A DNA stretch of 64,000 bases, from NCBI GenBank assembly GCA_029747015.1, contig JAKOGI010003138.1, positions 1 to 64,000 on the forward strand. Reading direction: 5' to 3'. Below, one piece after another: positions 55,200-64,000 of the stretch. The stretch is from Carnegiea gigantea. Taxonomy: Eukaryota; Streptophyta; Magnoliopsida; Caryophyllales; Cactaceae. The notes under the pieces were generated by a model, which saw only the letters and a list, made by a program, of their open reading frames with translations, had not been told where the DNA came from and did not search any database. The position numbers and the translations under genes were made by a program. How positions within the stretch are numbered: the stretch's first letter is position 1; every line of letters begins with the position of its first letter.

Positions 55200-56953
55200 A
55201 GGTGACATGAGTTTCTTGCTTTATATTATGTTTATGATGTTATTACACGACACATGTGGATGTCAGTTTGTAATCCTTGCATGATTGTAAGTGCAAGGTG
55301 AACATTAACCTAGTTTATGCTTTTTTTTTGGTTTTTGTAATGGCTTTAGATGTCATTTTCTTATGTGAGTAGTAGAAGGTGAACATAAAATTCTACGTCA
55401 AATATTTGTTTTCAATGTTAATTATGTTCAGTTGATATGTAATGTTTATTGATTTATTAGATTGTGTTCTTCCAAATTTATGTATATGTTCATCAAGAAA
55501 AAATGACAAACACAAGTACAAAATAATTATTCAAAGTTTTGCAATTAAATCAAATACTCTTAAAATGTTCCAGAAATAACCTCTTAGAACTTTATTTATA
55601 AAAAATACAAGATAACAAAAGTCAAAACAATATCCATACTTCCATATAATTTTTCAAAACTGAAAACAGAGTTGATTCCATTCCAAAACTGCTCACCAAA
55701 CAACAAGGACTGGAACCTGATTTCATTCCAGTTTTCACCAAACAACTTGGTTCAGGATTCAAGTTCCATACCCAACCCCCCAGGATTCAAGTCCTGATTC
55801 CATTCCATTCCAGTTTTTCTCACCAAACAGGGCCTTAATAAGTTTAAGATGCCGAATTATTCGAAACATAGGGGACCCAACTATATGACGTCCCAACTTC
55901 TGTTTAACTAGGCAAAAGACGTCATCGCAGTTAGCCTAGTTTGGTTGAAACCTGAAAAAAAATTTCTTTACCAAATTTCATTTTGGGGTAGTTTTTAGGA
56001 AAACAAAACTATTATCAGAACACATGAAGGAACCATTGAAGACAATTGCTTCAGGATACATTGCATTCCAATCCACCCTTCTAATCACTCGATCAAGTTT
56101 TTCGTAACTGAGGTACCCATGGATACGCGACTTACAAGTAAATGGTCTTCCATGTACAGAAATGGCATTGGCTTAAATTGAACATAAAAAAGCATGTTGA
56201 CACTGATTACATTATACGGGAACCACCTTTTTGTCATTAATCTCTTCTAGCTCATCAAAATCACCAATTAAACACTATAGTGTGTCAATAACAGAATTCA
56301 GATCCCTTAATTGTTGCCAAAAAAATGGATTTATCATGTGACTGACCACGGGCATAATGACCATAAATAGTACTTAATTTTTATGGAGCAATATTTAGAA
56401 CAAGCGTATGAATAAGATGTTCTTTGGTATGGACTTTAGCCACAATATGATGGTTATTCCAAAGAACTAATATTCCACTTGAATCATTATCTAGATTGAC
56501 AAAATCATAATGATCAAATCCTACAAGAGGAATAATACGTTTTGAGGCTGTTTCTAAAACCATAGTTTCTAGCAAATAAAGCTATCAAGTTTATGAATTT
56601 GTACATTCCATCTATCCTGCTTTTGGATTTCCTTCTTTTTAGCACCTCGAACATTCCATGCTATGATTTTCATTAAATAATACAAAAAGAGGCAGAGTCA
56701 AACAGTGCTCCATCAAAGAAAAATGTCCTGACTTGAGCACATAACACAACAAAATTACTAGTATAAGATAACATAGTTTTCGAAGAAAAATGGATGACAA
56801 CCAAAAAAAAAGGCAAGGTCTCAAATAGAAAGCATCATTATACACCTGGTCCAGCTGCTTTTTGTACTCTGAGTAACAAAATTAAGACTACAGCTCCCTG
56901 TGGAGGTGTATGGTAGTAGGCCAGTATTAGGTTGTAAGCAGCCCACTAGGCAC

Positions 56954-57191
56954 TGAAAGACTTTTTGTCATAAAATTTGGATGAAGTGCATGTTTTGCCT
57001 CAAGTTATTGTGTTGTTCATAACTCACCTCTTCTCATTGACAATTGCTTAATAAATACATATGGCTAGATACAAGGCAAAAACCTAATTCCAGGCTACTT
57101 AGGAAACAAGTTATAGATATAGGAAAGAGAATATCACAATTATCTCAAGAAAATACAATAATTATCACATAAAGATTTTCTATTCCTTAAC
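56954..57191 (-). repeat. Copia 3' LTR
   Basis: Begins (plus) TGAAAGACTTTTTGTCAT and ends ATTCCTTAAC just before the polypurine tract complement CCTTCCCCTC. Pairs with 61586-61825. Confidence 0.85.
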
Positions 57192-57439
57192 CCTTCCCCT
57201 CAAGTTGGAGTATGCAAGTTGACCATGCCCAACTTGCTCTTGAGGCATTAAAACTGCTTCTTTCCTATTGGCTTAGTAAAGATATCTACATGTTGATGTT
57301 GTGAGGTTACATGCATGAGTATAAGTAACCCACCACAAGTTTTTCTCGAACAAAGTTGCAATCCAACTTAATGTGCTTGATCCTTTCATAAAATACTGGG
57401 TTTCTAGCTATAAGTAATGCTACTTAGCTATCACAGAAA

Positions 57440-58600
57440 AGCTTCGTGGGTTGCTGATGGAAAACACCCAAAGATTCTAGAAAACTGCAAATCCATACGA
57501 GTTCACTTGTAGCTACTGCCATAGCCTTGTATTCAACTTTTGCTGAAGATCTAGACATTGTTGCCTCTTTCTTGGCCTTCTAAGAGATAGAAGATCCCCC
57601 AAAAGTAACAAAATACCCTGTCAACGACCTTCCAGAAAGGGTACACGCGCCCTAGTTAGAATCACAAAAAACTATAGAGTTGTAGATAATTCCTGACAGA
57701 AAGGAATATTCTTTCTCCTGCGCTACCTTTAAGATAGCAAAAAAAGCAACGCCCCACCTCCATGTACTACTCTTTAGGGGATAGCATGAATTAGGATAAG
57801 ATATGTACCACATAGGTTATCTCAGGTTTGGTGATGGTGAGATAAATGAGCCTTCCCACCAATTGACGATATCTAGTAGCATCATTCAATAATCTGTTGG
57901 ACACCGAAGCTAACTTGTGATTCTCTTTAATAGGAAAATCTACTGGTTTGGCCCCCAGGAGTACACATTCATCAACAATTTTTAAGGCATGATTTCGTTG
58001 ACACAAAAACACTCCCTGGAGTCCTCTAGCCATTTTAATACCAAGAAAGTATTTTAAGGGTCCTAGGTCCTCAATACTGAAACAAACATGAAGTTATTCT
58101 TTGAATGCTTTGGAAGCTTGAGTATTGTTACTAGCAAGTACAATGTCATTCACATAGACTAGTAATGCCATGCAGATATCGCCTTTTTGCAATAGACAAA
58201 TAATGAATAATCTACACAGGATCATATAAAACCACACTCACATAGCTTTGAAGATAGTTTTGCAAACCACTGCATGGGGCCTGATAGATTCCATATAAGG
58301 ACTGCTGCAAATAGCATACTTTGTTTGGACTAGATATGGAAAATCCTGGGGGAATTTCATAAAAACTTCCTCTTCCAGATCTACATGCAGAAGTCCATTA
58401 TTGACATCCATCTGGTACAGTTCCCAGTCCTTTGCGACTGTAACTGACAAGAAACATCTTACACTTGTCATTTTGGTGACAGGTGCAAAAGTCTTGTTGT
58501 AATCAAATCTTTCAACCTGACAATCTCCTCGAATCACCAACCACGCCTTGTATCTCTAAATACTGCTATTAGAATTGTACTTTACCAGGTAAACCACTTA
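57440..58600 (-). pseudogene. Copia reverse transcriptase and RNase H region
   Basis: Minus-strand sense, upstream to downstream: 'RFDYNKTFAPVTKMTSVRC' and 'WELYQMDVNNGLLHVDL' (58238-58540, RT start); 'GVFLCQRNHALKIVDECVLL' and 'DATRYRQLVGRLIYLTITKP' (57791-58033, RT end); then RNase H sense ('SSAKVEYKAMA', 'KLFCDS', 'KHIKLDCNFVREK', near 57340-57560). Broken into several frames. Confidence 0.85.
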
Positions 58601-58739
58601 CAGCTAATGGACTTTTTACCTAGAGGCAGAGCATTGTTCTCAGCCATGGCTTTCCACCAAAGTGGGTCCTTCACTGCTTCATGCAAATACTTTGGCTCTT
58701 GCACCTTTGTTAAAGAAGCTAGCAAATTTTCATGAGATG

Positions 58740-59360
58740 CAATAAATTTTCACATGACACATAGTTAGGTATAGGATATCGCGTATCTGCGAGACTCTTT
58801 TAGGATGAGAGCAAGTGAGAAGTCATTGTTCGAATCATTAGGCCAAGCACTACAGCACAAATAATCATCGAAACGAGACAAACGCTTGTTGGGTCGAGTT
58901 GGTCTATGGGTTTTCTCCAAGTGGCATGAGTCTACAGGCACCTCTCGCGAGCCTGGTCAGAACAGATTTGCTCTGCCTGGGTTTCGCTGGATGAAGGTAC
59001 GGCTGGCTGGTACTATGCTTTGCGGGCTGGGCTACCCATTGCCGTCTGGCCCTGCTAGACTGCCTGTACTCTTGTAGTCACTTGGTTACTCCCGTTGCCA
59101 CTGGACGCCTCCTTCTGGGCCAACCTAATAGTTCGGCTGCTCCCCCTCTCATTGGACTGCCCTCATTCGCTCAAGGGGTTCCGGCCCAAATCAAATGCAC
59201 CATCCTCAATTACCTTGCTTCCCATGTTCTTGTTTTTATCCTCATGACCTTCTTTCTCAATTTTTGCAAAAGAAAAAGTATGCTGATCGAAGACCACATC
59301 CTGACTCACAAAAATCTCCGTGTGTCCAAATCACAAAGTTTCTACCCCTTTTGACCAAAA
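58740..59360. other. Copia region between integrase and RT, low coding clarity
   Basis: A stretch noticeably richer in G/C (58880-59170) than the rest of the element, with open plus-strand frames that match nothing. Expected position of the variable linker between integrase and RT; it may also contain a small foreign insertion. Confidence 0.35.
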
Positions 59361-59479
59361 CAGTAACCTAGAAATGAGCACTTTCTACTCCGAAATGCAA
59401 ATTTATCTTTGGATCTTAATTTGTTTAGGGCAAAGATTAAAGTTTAAAGACTCGAATGTGATCTTATAAGGGCTTTTGA

Positions 59480-60149
59480 TCATAAATGACCTCATAATGA
59501 GTTTTTCCTGATAACAACATGCTGGGTGTTCTATTCATCAAGTGGGCTACTGCTAGCACACATTCTGCCCAAAATTTTACAGCAAATTGGCTTGAAATAG
59601 AAGGGATTTAGAACATGGAGATGTTTTTGCTTAACCCTTCCATTTTGTGGGGTGCATCGACACAACTACTTTGATACAAAATCTCATTCTCCTAATAAAC
59701 TGCTTGCATTAGGTTCGAAGTAAACTCAGATCCATTACTACTTCTCACAATCTTAACACTTTTTATGAATTGATTTTTGATAATAGCAATGAAATTCTTT
59801 AGTAGTTGGCTGGTTTCCCCGTTTCATGCATTAGGTAAGCCCATGTGGCTCGACTAGCATCATCAACAATTGTTAAGAAATAATGTAAGCCATTAAAGGA
59901 TGACACTCTATAAGGTCCCCATATGTCATAATGAATGAGTTCAAACACAGATTCAGCCTTATTTTGACTTATAAAAAATCTTACATGAGTTTGTTTTGCA
60001 CTACAATAGACTTCACATACATCATGCTTCTCTTTTCTAGGAATGATTCCTAAACTCTCATAAAGAAAAGATAACACACTTGATGGATGTCCCAAGCCTT
60101 CATGCCACAGGTTGATTGTATTGGCGACATTTATTTGATCTCTTTCCAC
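59480..60149 (-). pseudogene. Copia integrase region
   Basis: Contains 'NLWHEGLGHPSS' (the GAG-pre-integrase H...H part), a 'CSAKQTH' remnant of the zinc-binding pair, then 'ELIHYDIWGPYRVSSFNGLH' and 'YFLTIVDDASRATWAYLM' with the integrase catalytic Asp positions. Sense continues to about 59480 with breaks. Confidence 0.85.
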
Positions 60150-60292
60150 TGACCCCTCATTCTAATAATATACTCCTCCTTATTGCTCACCTGCACTAAT
60201 TAGAGTCCTTGAAGTACGATCCTGCAGCACACAACCATTATTAGGAAAAATTTCTAAACATCTCAGGTCTTTACATAGTCTAGCAACATAAA

Positions 60293-60481
60293 TTAAATTG
60301 CATTATAAGGAACATAGAGAACATTATTCAATTTTATGCTCCCCAAAGTTACTGTTCCTTGGTGTGAAGCCACAATATCAGTTCCATTAGGTAGACCAAT
60401 TGACAAGGGAAGACATTTCTTAGTTTTCTGCAACACATTTGAATTCCCTGTCAAGTGACATGACGCGCCACTATCAAACAT
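60293..60481 (-). pseudogene. Copia aspartic protease fragment
   Basis: 'MFDSGASCHLTGNSNVL' carries the D-S-G-A active site of copia proteases. It is followed by 'LPNGTDIVASHQGTVTLGSI' and 'LNNVLYVP', the usual sequence just before the integrase region. Confidence 0.85.
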
Positions 60482-60640
60482 CCATGAAATCTTACCCGAA
60501 AGTCGATTACACCTTTAGGCACTTCAATGAGGCTTAGAAATCTTTGAGCTTGTTCGGAGGTCAACCCAGGCATGGACACTTGTTCTTGCTCGCTGCTTCC
60601 CATGACTGCCTTAGACTATGCTGCTGTGGCATAAGCTGTC

Positions 60641-61573
60641 TCATGCCCTGAGTTGTGGCCACTCCTCCTGCTGTTCAGCCTCCGTGACCTGCACGTTCCC
60701 CCATGGGCTCCACGCCCTCTTCCTCGGCTGCCCCAATTTGCTAGGTGGCCAATAATTCCTAGAAATTAATTCCGTCATGCCCATATTTTCGCAGTGCTTG
60801 GAAGTTGGTTTCTCGAGCATAACCGATTGCTCTCTTGCGGTAAAAGGAACCACATTCTCATTGCAGTGATCCCTATCCATCATCATATGCTTATGATTTT
60901 CTTCTTGTTGAATAGTGTTGAAAATAGTATCAAGCGATGACATGGGATCCCGTATGAGAACTTGGCTACATGCACCCGCGAACAACGTGCCGCTAAGCCC
61001 CATCAAAACTGATGGGTCTTCTCTTCTTAAATCATGTTTACGATTGTCTCCAACTACACACTCGCACTTACCATACATACAATGTGGAACTTTCACATAG
61101 TTTTCTAATTCACTCCACATCAACATTTATTTTGAATAAAATTGAACAACTTCTAACCCCCTTGCGTACAAGAAACAAGATTAGTTTTAGTTGATGAATT
61201 TTTGGGGTGTTTGCGATAGCATATCGCTTGCTCAAATTTTCCCACATGGCTTGGGCCATTTCAACATAGGCCACACTAGTGTGGAGCTTGGGATCAGTTA
61301 CACTCATGATCCACGAACAGAACATGGAATTAACCATCTCCAAGTGTCCAGCTCACTTTGATCTTCCTCTTCTTTGGATTTTGGTTTGGTTAGGGTTTCT
61401 TCTATGAACCCGAATTTGTTTTTAGCCTTCAATGCAGTCCTTACTGCTGTCCTCCATAGATCATAGTTTTTCCCATTGAAGATAATCGAAGTGATTGCAA
61501 TTCCTGGCCCTTTAGATGAATGTAGATAGTATGTTGATTGGTTTTCATTCACAAATTTCTTTCCCCAAGTCAT
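60641..61573 (-). pseudogene. Copia Gag region
   Basis: Starts 'MTWGKKFVNENQSTYYLHSS' and 'ITSIIFNGKNYDLWRTAVRT' (copia-like Gag N-terminal domain, 61304-61573), continues 'VAYVEMAQAMWENLSKRYAI' (61110-61343) and a later block at 60641-61126. Several frame changes. ATG at 61573 sits next to the primer-binding site. Confidence 0.82.
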
Positions 61574-61585
61574 GTTTTGATACCA
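61571..61585 (-). promoter_or_regulatory. Copia primer-binding site
   Basis: On minus, TGGTATCAAAACATG directly follows the 5' LTR end; its first eight bases match the tRNA-Met primer of copia elements. Confidence 0.75.
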
Positions 61586-61825
61586 TGAAAAAATATTTTG
61601 TCACAAAATTTGCGTGAAGTGCATGGTCCGCCTCAAGCTATTGTGCCATGCATGACTTGCCTCTTCTCATTGACAATTGCTCAATAAATACATATGGGTA
61701 GATACAAGACAAAACTCTAATTCCAGTCTACTTAGGGAACAACTTACAGATGCAGGAAAGAGAATATCACAATTATCTCAAGATAATACAATAATTATTA
61801 CATAAAGATTTCCTATTCCTTAACA
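61586..61825 (-). repeat. Copia 5' LTR
   Basis: Plus-strand limits TGAAAAAATATTTTGTCAC and CCTATTCCTTAACA; on minus it starts TGTTAAGG and ends TTTTTTCA. Pairs with 56954-57191. Confidence 0.85.
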
Positions 61826-63845
61826 AGTACAAAAACCACACCTCCAACTAGAGGCGGTCTTATAGAGCCCAAGAGAAGAAAAAGACAGAGCAGTGCAACA
61901 ATAAGATGTTTAGAAACAATACCCAGTAAAGCAACAACCTAGGTCCAAAATAGAAGTAGTCATCAGCACCACCAATCCAAGAAGAAAGCACACCCCAAAA
62001 ACGTGGCCTAAAAAACCCATGCGGTCACTGCCAAGAAACCAAGTCAGGAACAAGATATTTAGTAGGTGATGTATATTTCATGTTTAGCTTTAAGAACCTT
62101 TTTTACTTGCAAGTGCACAAGATCAATTGTAGATTAGCGAATATAAGTTGTCGATCTCATGAGGAACAACAGCGATTTTAAATTTAACTTTTCCAATTGT
62201 AAAGAATAATTCTAGTGATGAGTTCAATTATAAATATGAATCAAAGAAACAAAAGAAAAGCAAATGAGTCAAGAAAGTAGAAAGAACTCAAATAAGAGAA
62301 AGATCTAGGACTTTGGATTTCAGCAATGAGACAAATATTGAATTACAAACTCAAATGGGAGTTTAACTAATGCATAAATTAGAAAGATGAATTATAATTT
62401 TCAAACGATATTATTTATCTAGTAGTTTAGCATGAATCATTCTTTTTTTACATAACTCATCTAATTTGTAGTATAAATTATTCGATTTTAACATTTATAA
62501 TTTTAAACCTAATTGCACAATATCATATTAGCCTACAAGGTCTAATATATATTTGATATAACAAATTAAACTATTAGATTCGAAATGAATAGATAATAGT
62601 ATTAAGATGCACGAATATGTTAAGATCACGTATAAATTCAAAATTATGCAATACAAGAGACAAAAATAACCCTAAAATAAATTAGCAAAATAATACTATC
62701 AATCTAGGATTCATCTTAATCCCAGATGAGTAGTTTAGCCGGCCATAGTTAGCCAAAATACCATCAAAATTGGCCTAGCCATGATCTGGATTAGTGATAT
62801 ATATATATATTTTGCTCCTTATGCTCGAACTTGGATATTTAATTACACAAAATTAGGATACTAAGCCCAAACACTCTAATTTGACTCACAAACGAAGTGG
62901 GAAGGAAGGAGAAAAATAGTTAATGAAGTTTATTTTCTTTAATATTCCTCAACCCAAATGGCTGTGTTACAAAAACTCTTTCAAAAAAAAAAAAATTGAA
63001 AGATGGAAGATGAGAGAGCAAAGCCATGCTTGCATGCTTGGACGAGTAGATGCTCCTTTTTGCTCCAACATTGACCCCTTTTATAGTGAAAATTCAACCC
63101 CTCTTGCTGCCCAAAAATTAATGAAAAGTTAATTTCAATTAATTTCTTGGTTATTATGTTGCATGGGAAAAGACTAGTCTGTAGCTAAAAATTAATCGTG
63201 ATTAATTAGCTTTGACTAGGTTATCTTGAATTTGCTCTCAAAAATGAAAACTTAGCTGCTGGGTTGAATTCTGGGAGCTGACTGCTGCTGATGGGTCGCG
63301 ATCTACAGAACCGGCGCAAACCGCGAGGAGAAGGAGAGAGGAGGGAGAGTGAGGAACATGCTATTGGGTGGAGCTTCTGCCTGGGTCGCTGGAAGGTAAG
63401 GCGCTGGGCCGTAGTCTTCACAATTAGGCCCATTCCGGGCTGCGGTAGCAAGAGGGGAAGAGAGGGAGCCTGGGATAGGGAGGACTAATTGGGTCATGCT
63501 AGGACTGCAAATACCAGGCCCAAGTCGCTGCTAGGCAAGGGAGAACTGCGAGATTAGGCCCATGCAGCTGGAGATGGAATTCTGGGCCACGTAGCAGGCC
63601 ACACGAACTGGACCCATCATCTTATTTTTATCCTTTTTTTGGGCTTGGACCCTATCTGGGCATTGCACGTATGGGAGCTTGGAGAAATCTGAGTAGAATA
63701 GATCAATTTTGTGCCCAAATTCATTTATACTATTTCCACCTGAAAATTACAAAAAATATGCACTGTGTACTCATAAAAATATATTTCGAAGGCTAAAAGT
63801 ACATAAAATTAAAAGTAAAATTACATATAAAATATGAATTATCAG
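61826..63845. other. Repeat-derived or uninformative right flank
   Basis: 62095-62200 reads like a decayed retrotransposon leader or LTR ('TTGCAAGTGCACAAGATCAA' then 'GTTGTCGATCTCATGAGG'). 62200-62900 is AT-rich without a gene. 63260-63610 is GC-richer with overlapping short frames on both strands but no recognised protein. Confidence 0.4.
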
Positions 63846-64000
63846 GTAGGGGCGAGCAAAGAAAAACCGAAATCGAAAACCGAACCGAAAAACTGAAAAA
63901 ACGAACTAAAAAATCGGTTAACCTGTTTGATTTTTCTAAAAAGCTCGATTTGGTTAGCCGAGACGAAAAAATTTTGCGGTTTCAATTTCGGTTTCGGTTC
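63846..64000. mobile_element. Start of an ACCGAA-rich MITE, cut by the window edge
   Basis: TAGGGGCGAGCAAAGAAAAA followed by repeated AAACCGAA/CGAACCGAAA and, from about 63965, the inverted GGTTTC/TTCGGTTTC words. Such TAGGGGYGRGCAAA starts with ACCGAA repeats belong to a common plant hAT-like MITE type. The right end lies beyond the window. Confidence 0.5.

Larger units (their letters stand above)
50699..55834 (+). mobile_element. PIF/Harbinger DNA transposon (5136 bp), TTA target duplication
   Basis: Terminal inverted repeats GGCCCTGTTTGGTGAG / CTCACCAAACAGGGCC are perfect over 16 bp. Inverted similarity continues through the CTGGAATGGAA and GATTCAAGTTCC words. Flanked by TTA at 50696-50698 and 55835-55837. 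It encodes both proteins this superfamily needs: a DDE transposase (52485-53890) and a Myb/SANT-like protein (54079-55199), same strand. The ends look intact and the duplication is exact, so the insertion is fairly young, but the transposase has a nonsense codon. Inserted in the minus-strand LINE. Confidence 0.93.
46930..56673 (-). pseudogene. L1-type LINE ORF2, split by two Harbinger-type elements
   Basis: Starts on minus at ATG 56673 ('MKIIAWNVRG', the usual start of the plant L1 endonuclease). It runs through endonuclease sense to 55838, then 50669-50695, then 48857 downward. The three pieces join in frame across both insertions: sense 'RHLKLIK' ends at 55838, 'QDLKFWNS' is in the 27-bp remnant, and 'KYANYRSQVEK' resumes at 48857. 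The RT part includes 'CGLCQGDPLLPYLF' (about 47790-47860) and a decayed catalytic 'LAHDSLLF' in place of FADD. Post-RT sense ('FMAKLTWKYLTRPD') reaches about 47160 and fades near 46930. RNase H is missing. Many stops; dead. Confidence 0.82.
56954..61825 (-). mobile_element. Ty1-copia retrotransposon with two LTRs (about 4.9 kb)
   Basis: LTRs of about 240 bp lie at 56954-57191 and 61586-61825 and align over their whole length (TGACAATTGC, AGAGAATATCACAATTATCT and AAAGATTT words in order). On the minus strand the 5' LTR ends ...TTTTTTCA and is followed by the primer-binding site TGGTATCAAAACATG. A polypurine tract GAGGGGAAGGG precedes the 3' LTR. Domains in order on minus: Gag, protease, integrase, reverse transcriptase, RNase H. 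Flanks GGCAC and AGTAC do not match exactly as a 5-bp duplication. Many stops and shifts; LTRs visibly diverged, so old. Confidence 0.9.

Noticed and set aside
58886..59354. Two plus-strand frames in a GC-rich patch
   Set aside because: They lie antisense within the copia element between integrase and RT and match no known protein.
63221..63497. Overlapping short frames on both strands in a GC-rich patch
   Set aside because: No start context, domain or homology supports either strand.

Overview
The window is a stretch of a flowering-plant nuclear chromosome, probably a eudicot; the species cannot be named from sequence alone. The evidence is spliced genes with GT-AG introns, a plant SCAR/WAVE gene, an integrated plant pararetrovirus, plant-type Ty1-copia, L1-type LINE and PIF/Harbinger elements, and a plant-style tRNA-Gly/C-D-box snoRNA gene pair. 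Only one conventional host protein gene is clear, a nine-exon SCAR gene (15103-28401, + strand). Almost everything else is transposable-element sequence in several nested layers.

Layout. 1-8130: an endogenous pararetrovirus slightly over one genome unit long (unit about 7142 bp, 98-bp terminal redundancy). It lies between TA/CA/TG microsatellites and is joined on the left to an LTR/TRIM fragment. 8131-14960: a (TTA)n tract, a small TIR element and a decayed minus-strand LINE. 15103-28401: the SCAR gene, coding for about 1790 residues. It has a normal N-terminal SCAR homology domain, a very large central exon, and a C-terminal exon in which the segment starting with the WH2 'LRKV' signature is repeated nine times in tandem. 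Exon 5 appears to lack one base. 30100-37100: a plus-strand LINE interrupted by a 247-bp solo LTR and a minus-strand LINE, then a local duplication of a LINE 3' fragment linked to a tRNA-Gly(GCC)-snoRNA gene. 37500-42600: MITE-like elements, two of which carry arrays of a GGTTGAAGTA-type decamer, a third tRNA-Gly/snoRNA relic, and a 378-bp MITE. 43300-46930: copia fragments in opposite orientations. 46930-56673: a minus-strand LINE split by two TTA-flanked Harbinger-type elements. One is a 5136-bp element with both a DDE transposase and a Myb/SANT-like gene; the other is a 1805-bp non-autonomous element. 56954-61825: a copia element with two LTRs on the minus strand. 61826-64000: repeat-derived or uninformative sequence.

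Function. The SCAR protein would be a subunit of the WAVE/SCAR complex that activates ARP2/3-driven actin branching. tRNA-Gly and the snoRNA are predicted to be made as one Pol III precursor; the first copy looks intact and the other two show progressive decay. The Harbinger transposase and its Myb-like partner form the usual two-protein system, but the transposase has a stop codon directly after its catalytic glutamate. The viral copy carries premature stops and frameshifts in three of its four main reading frames.
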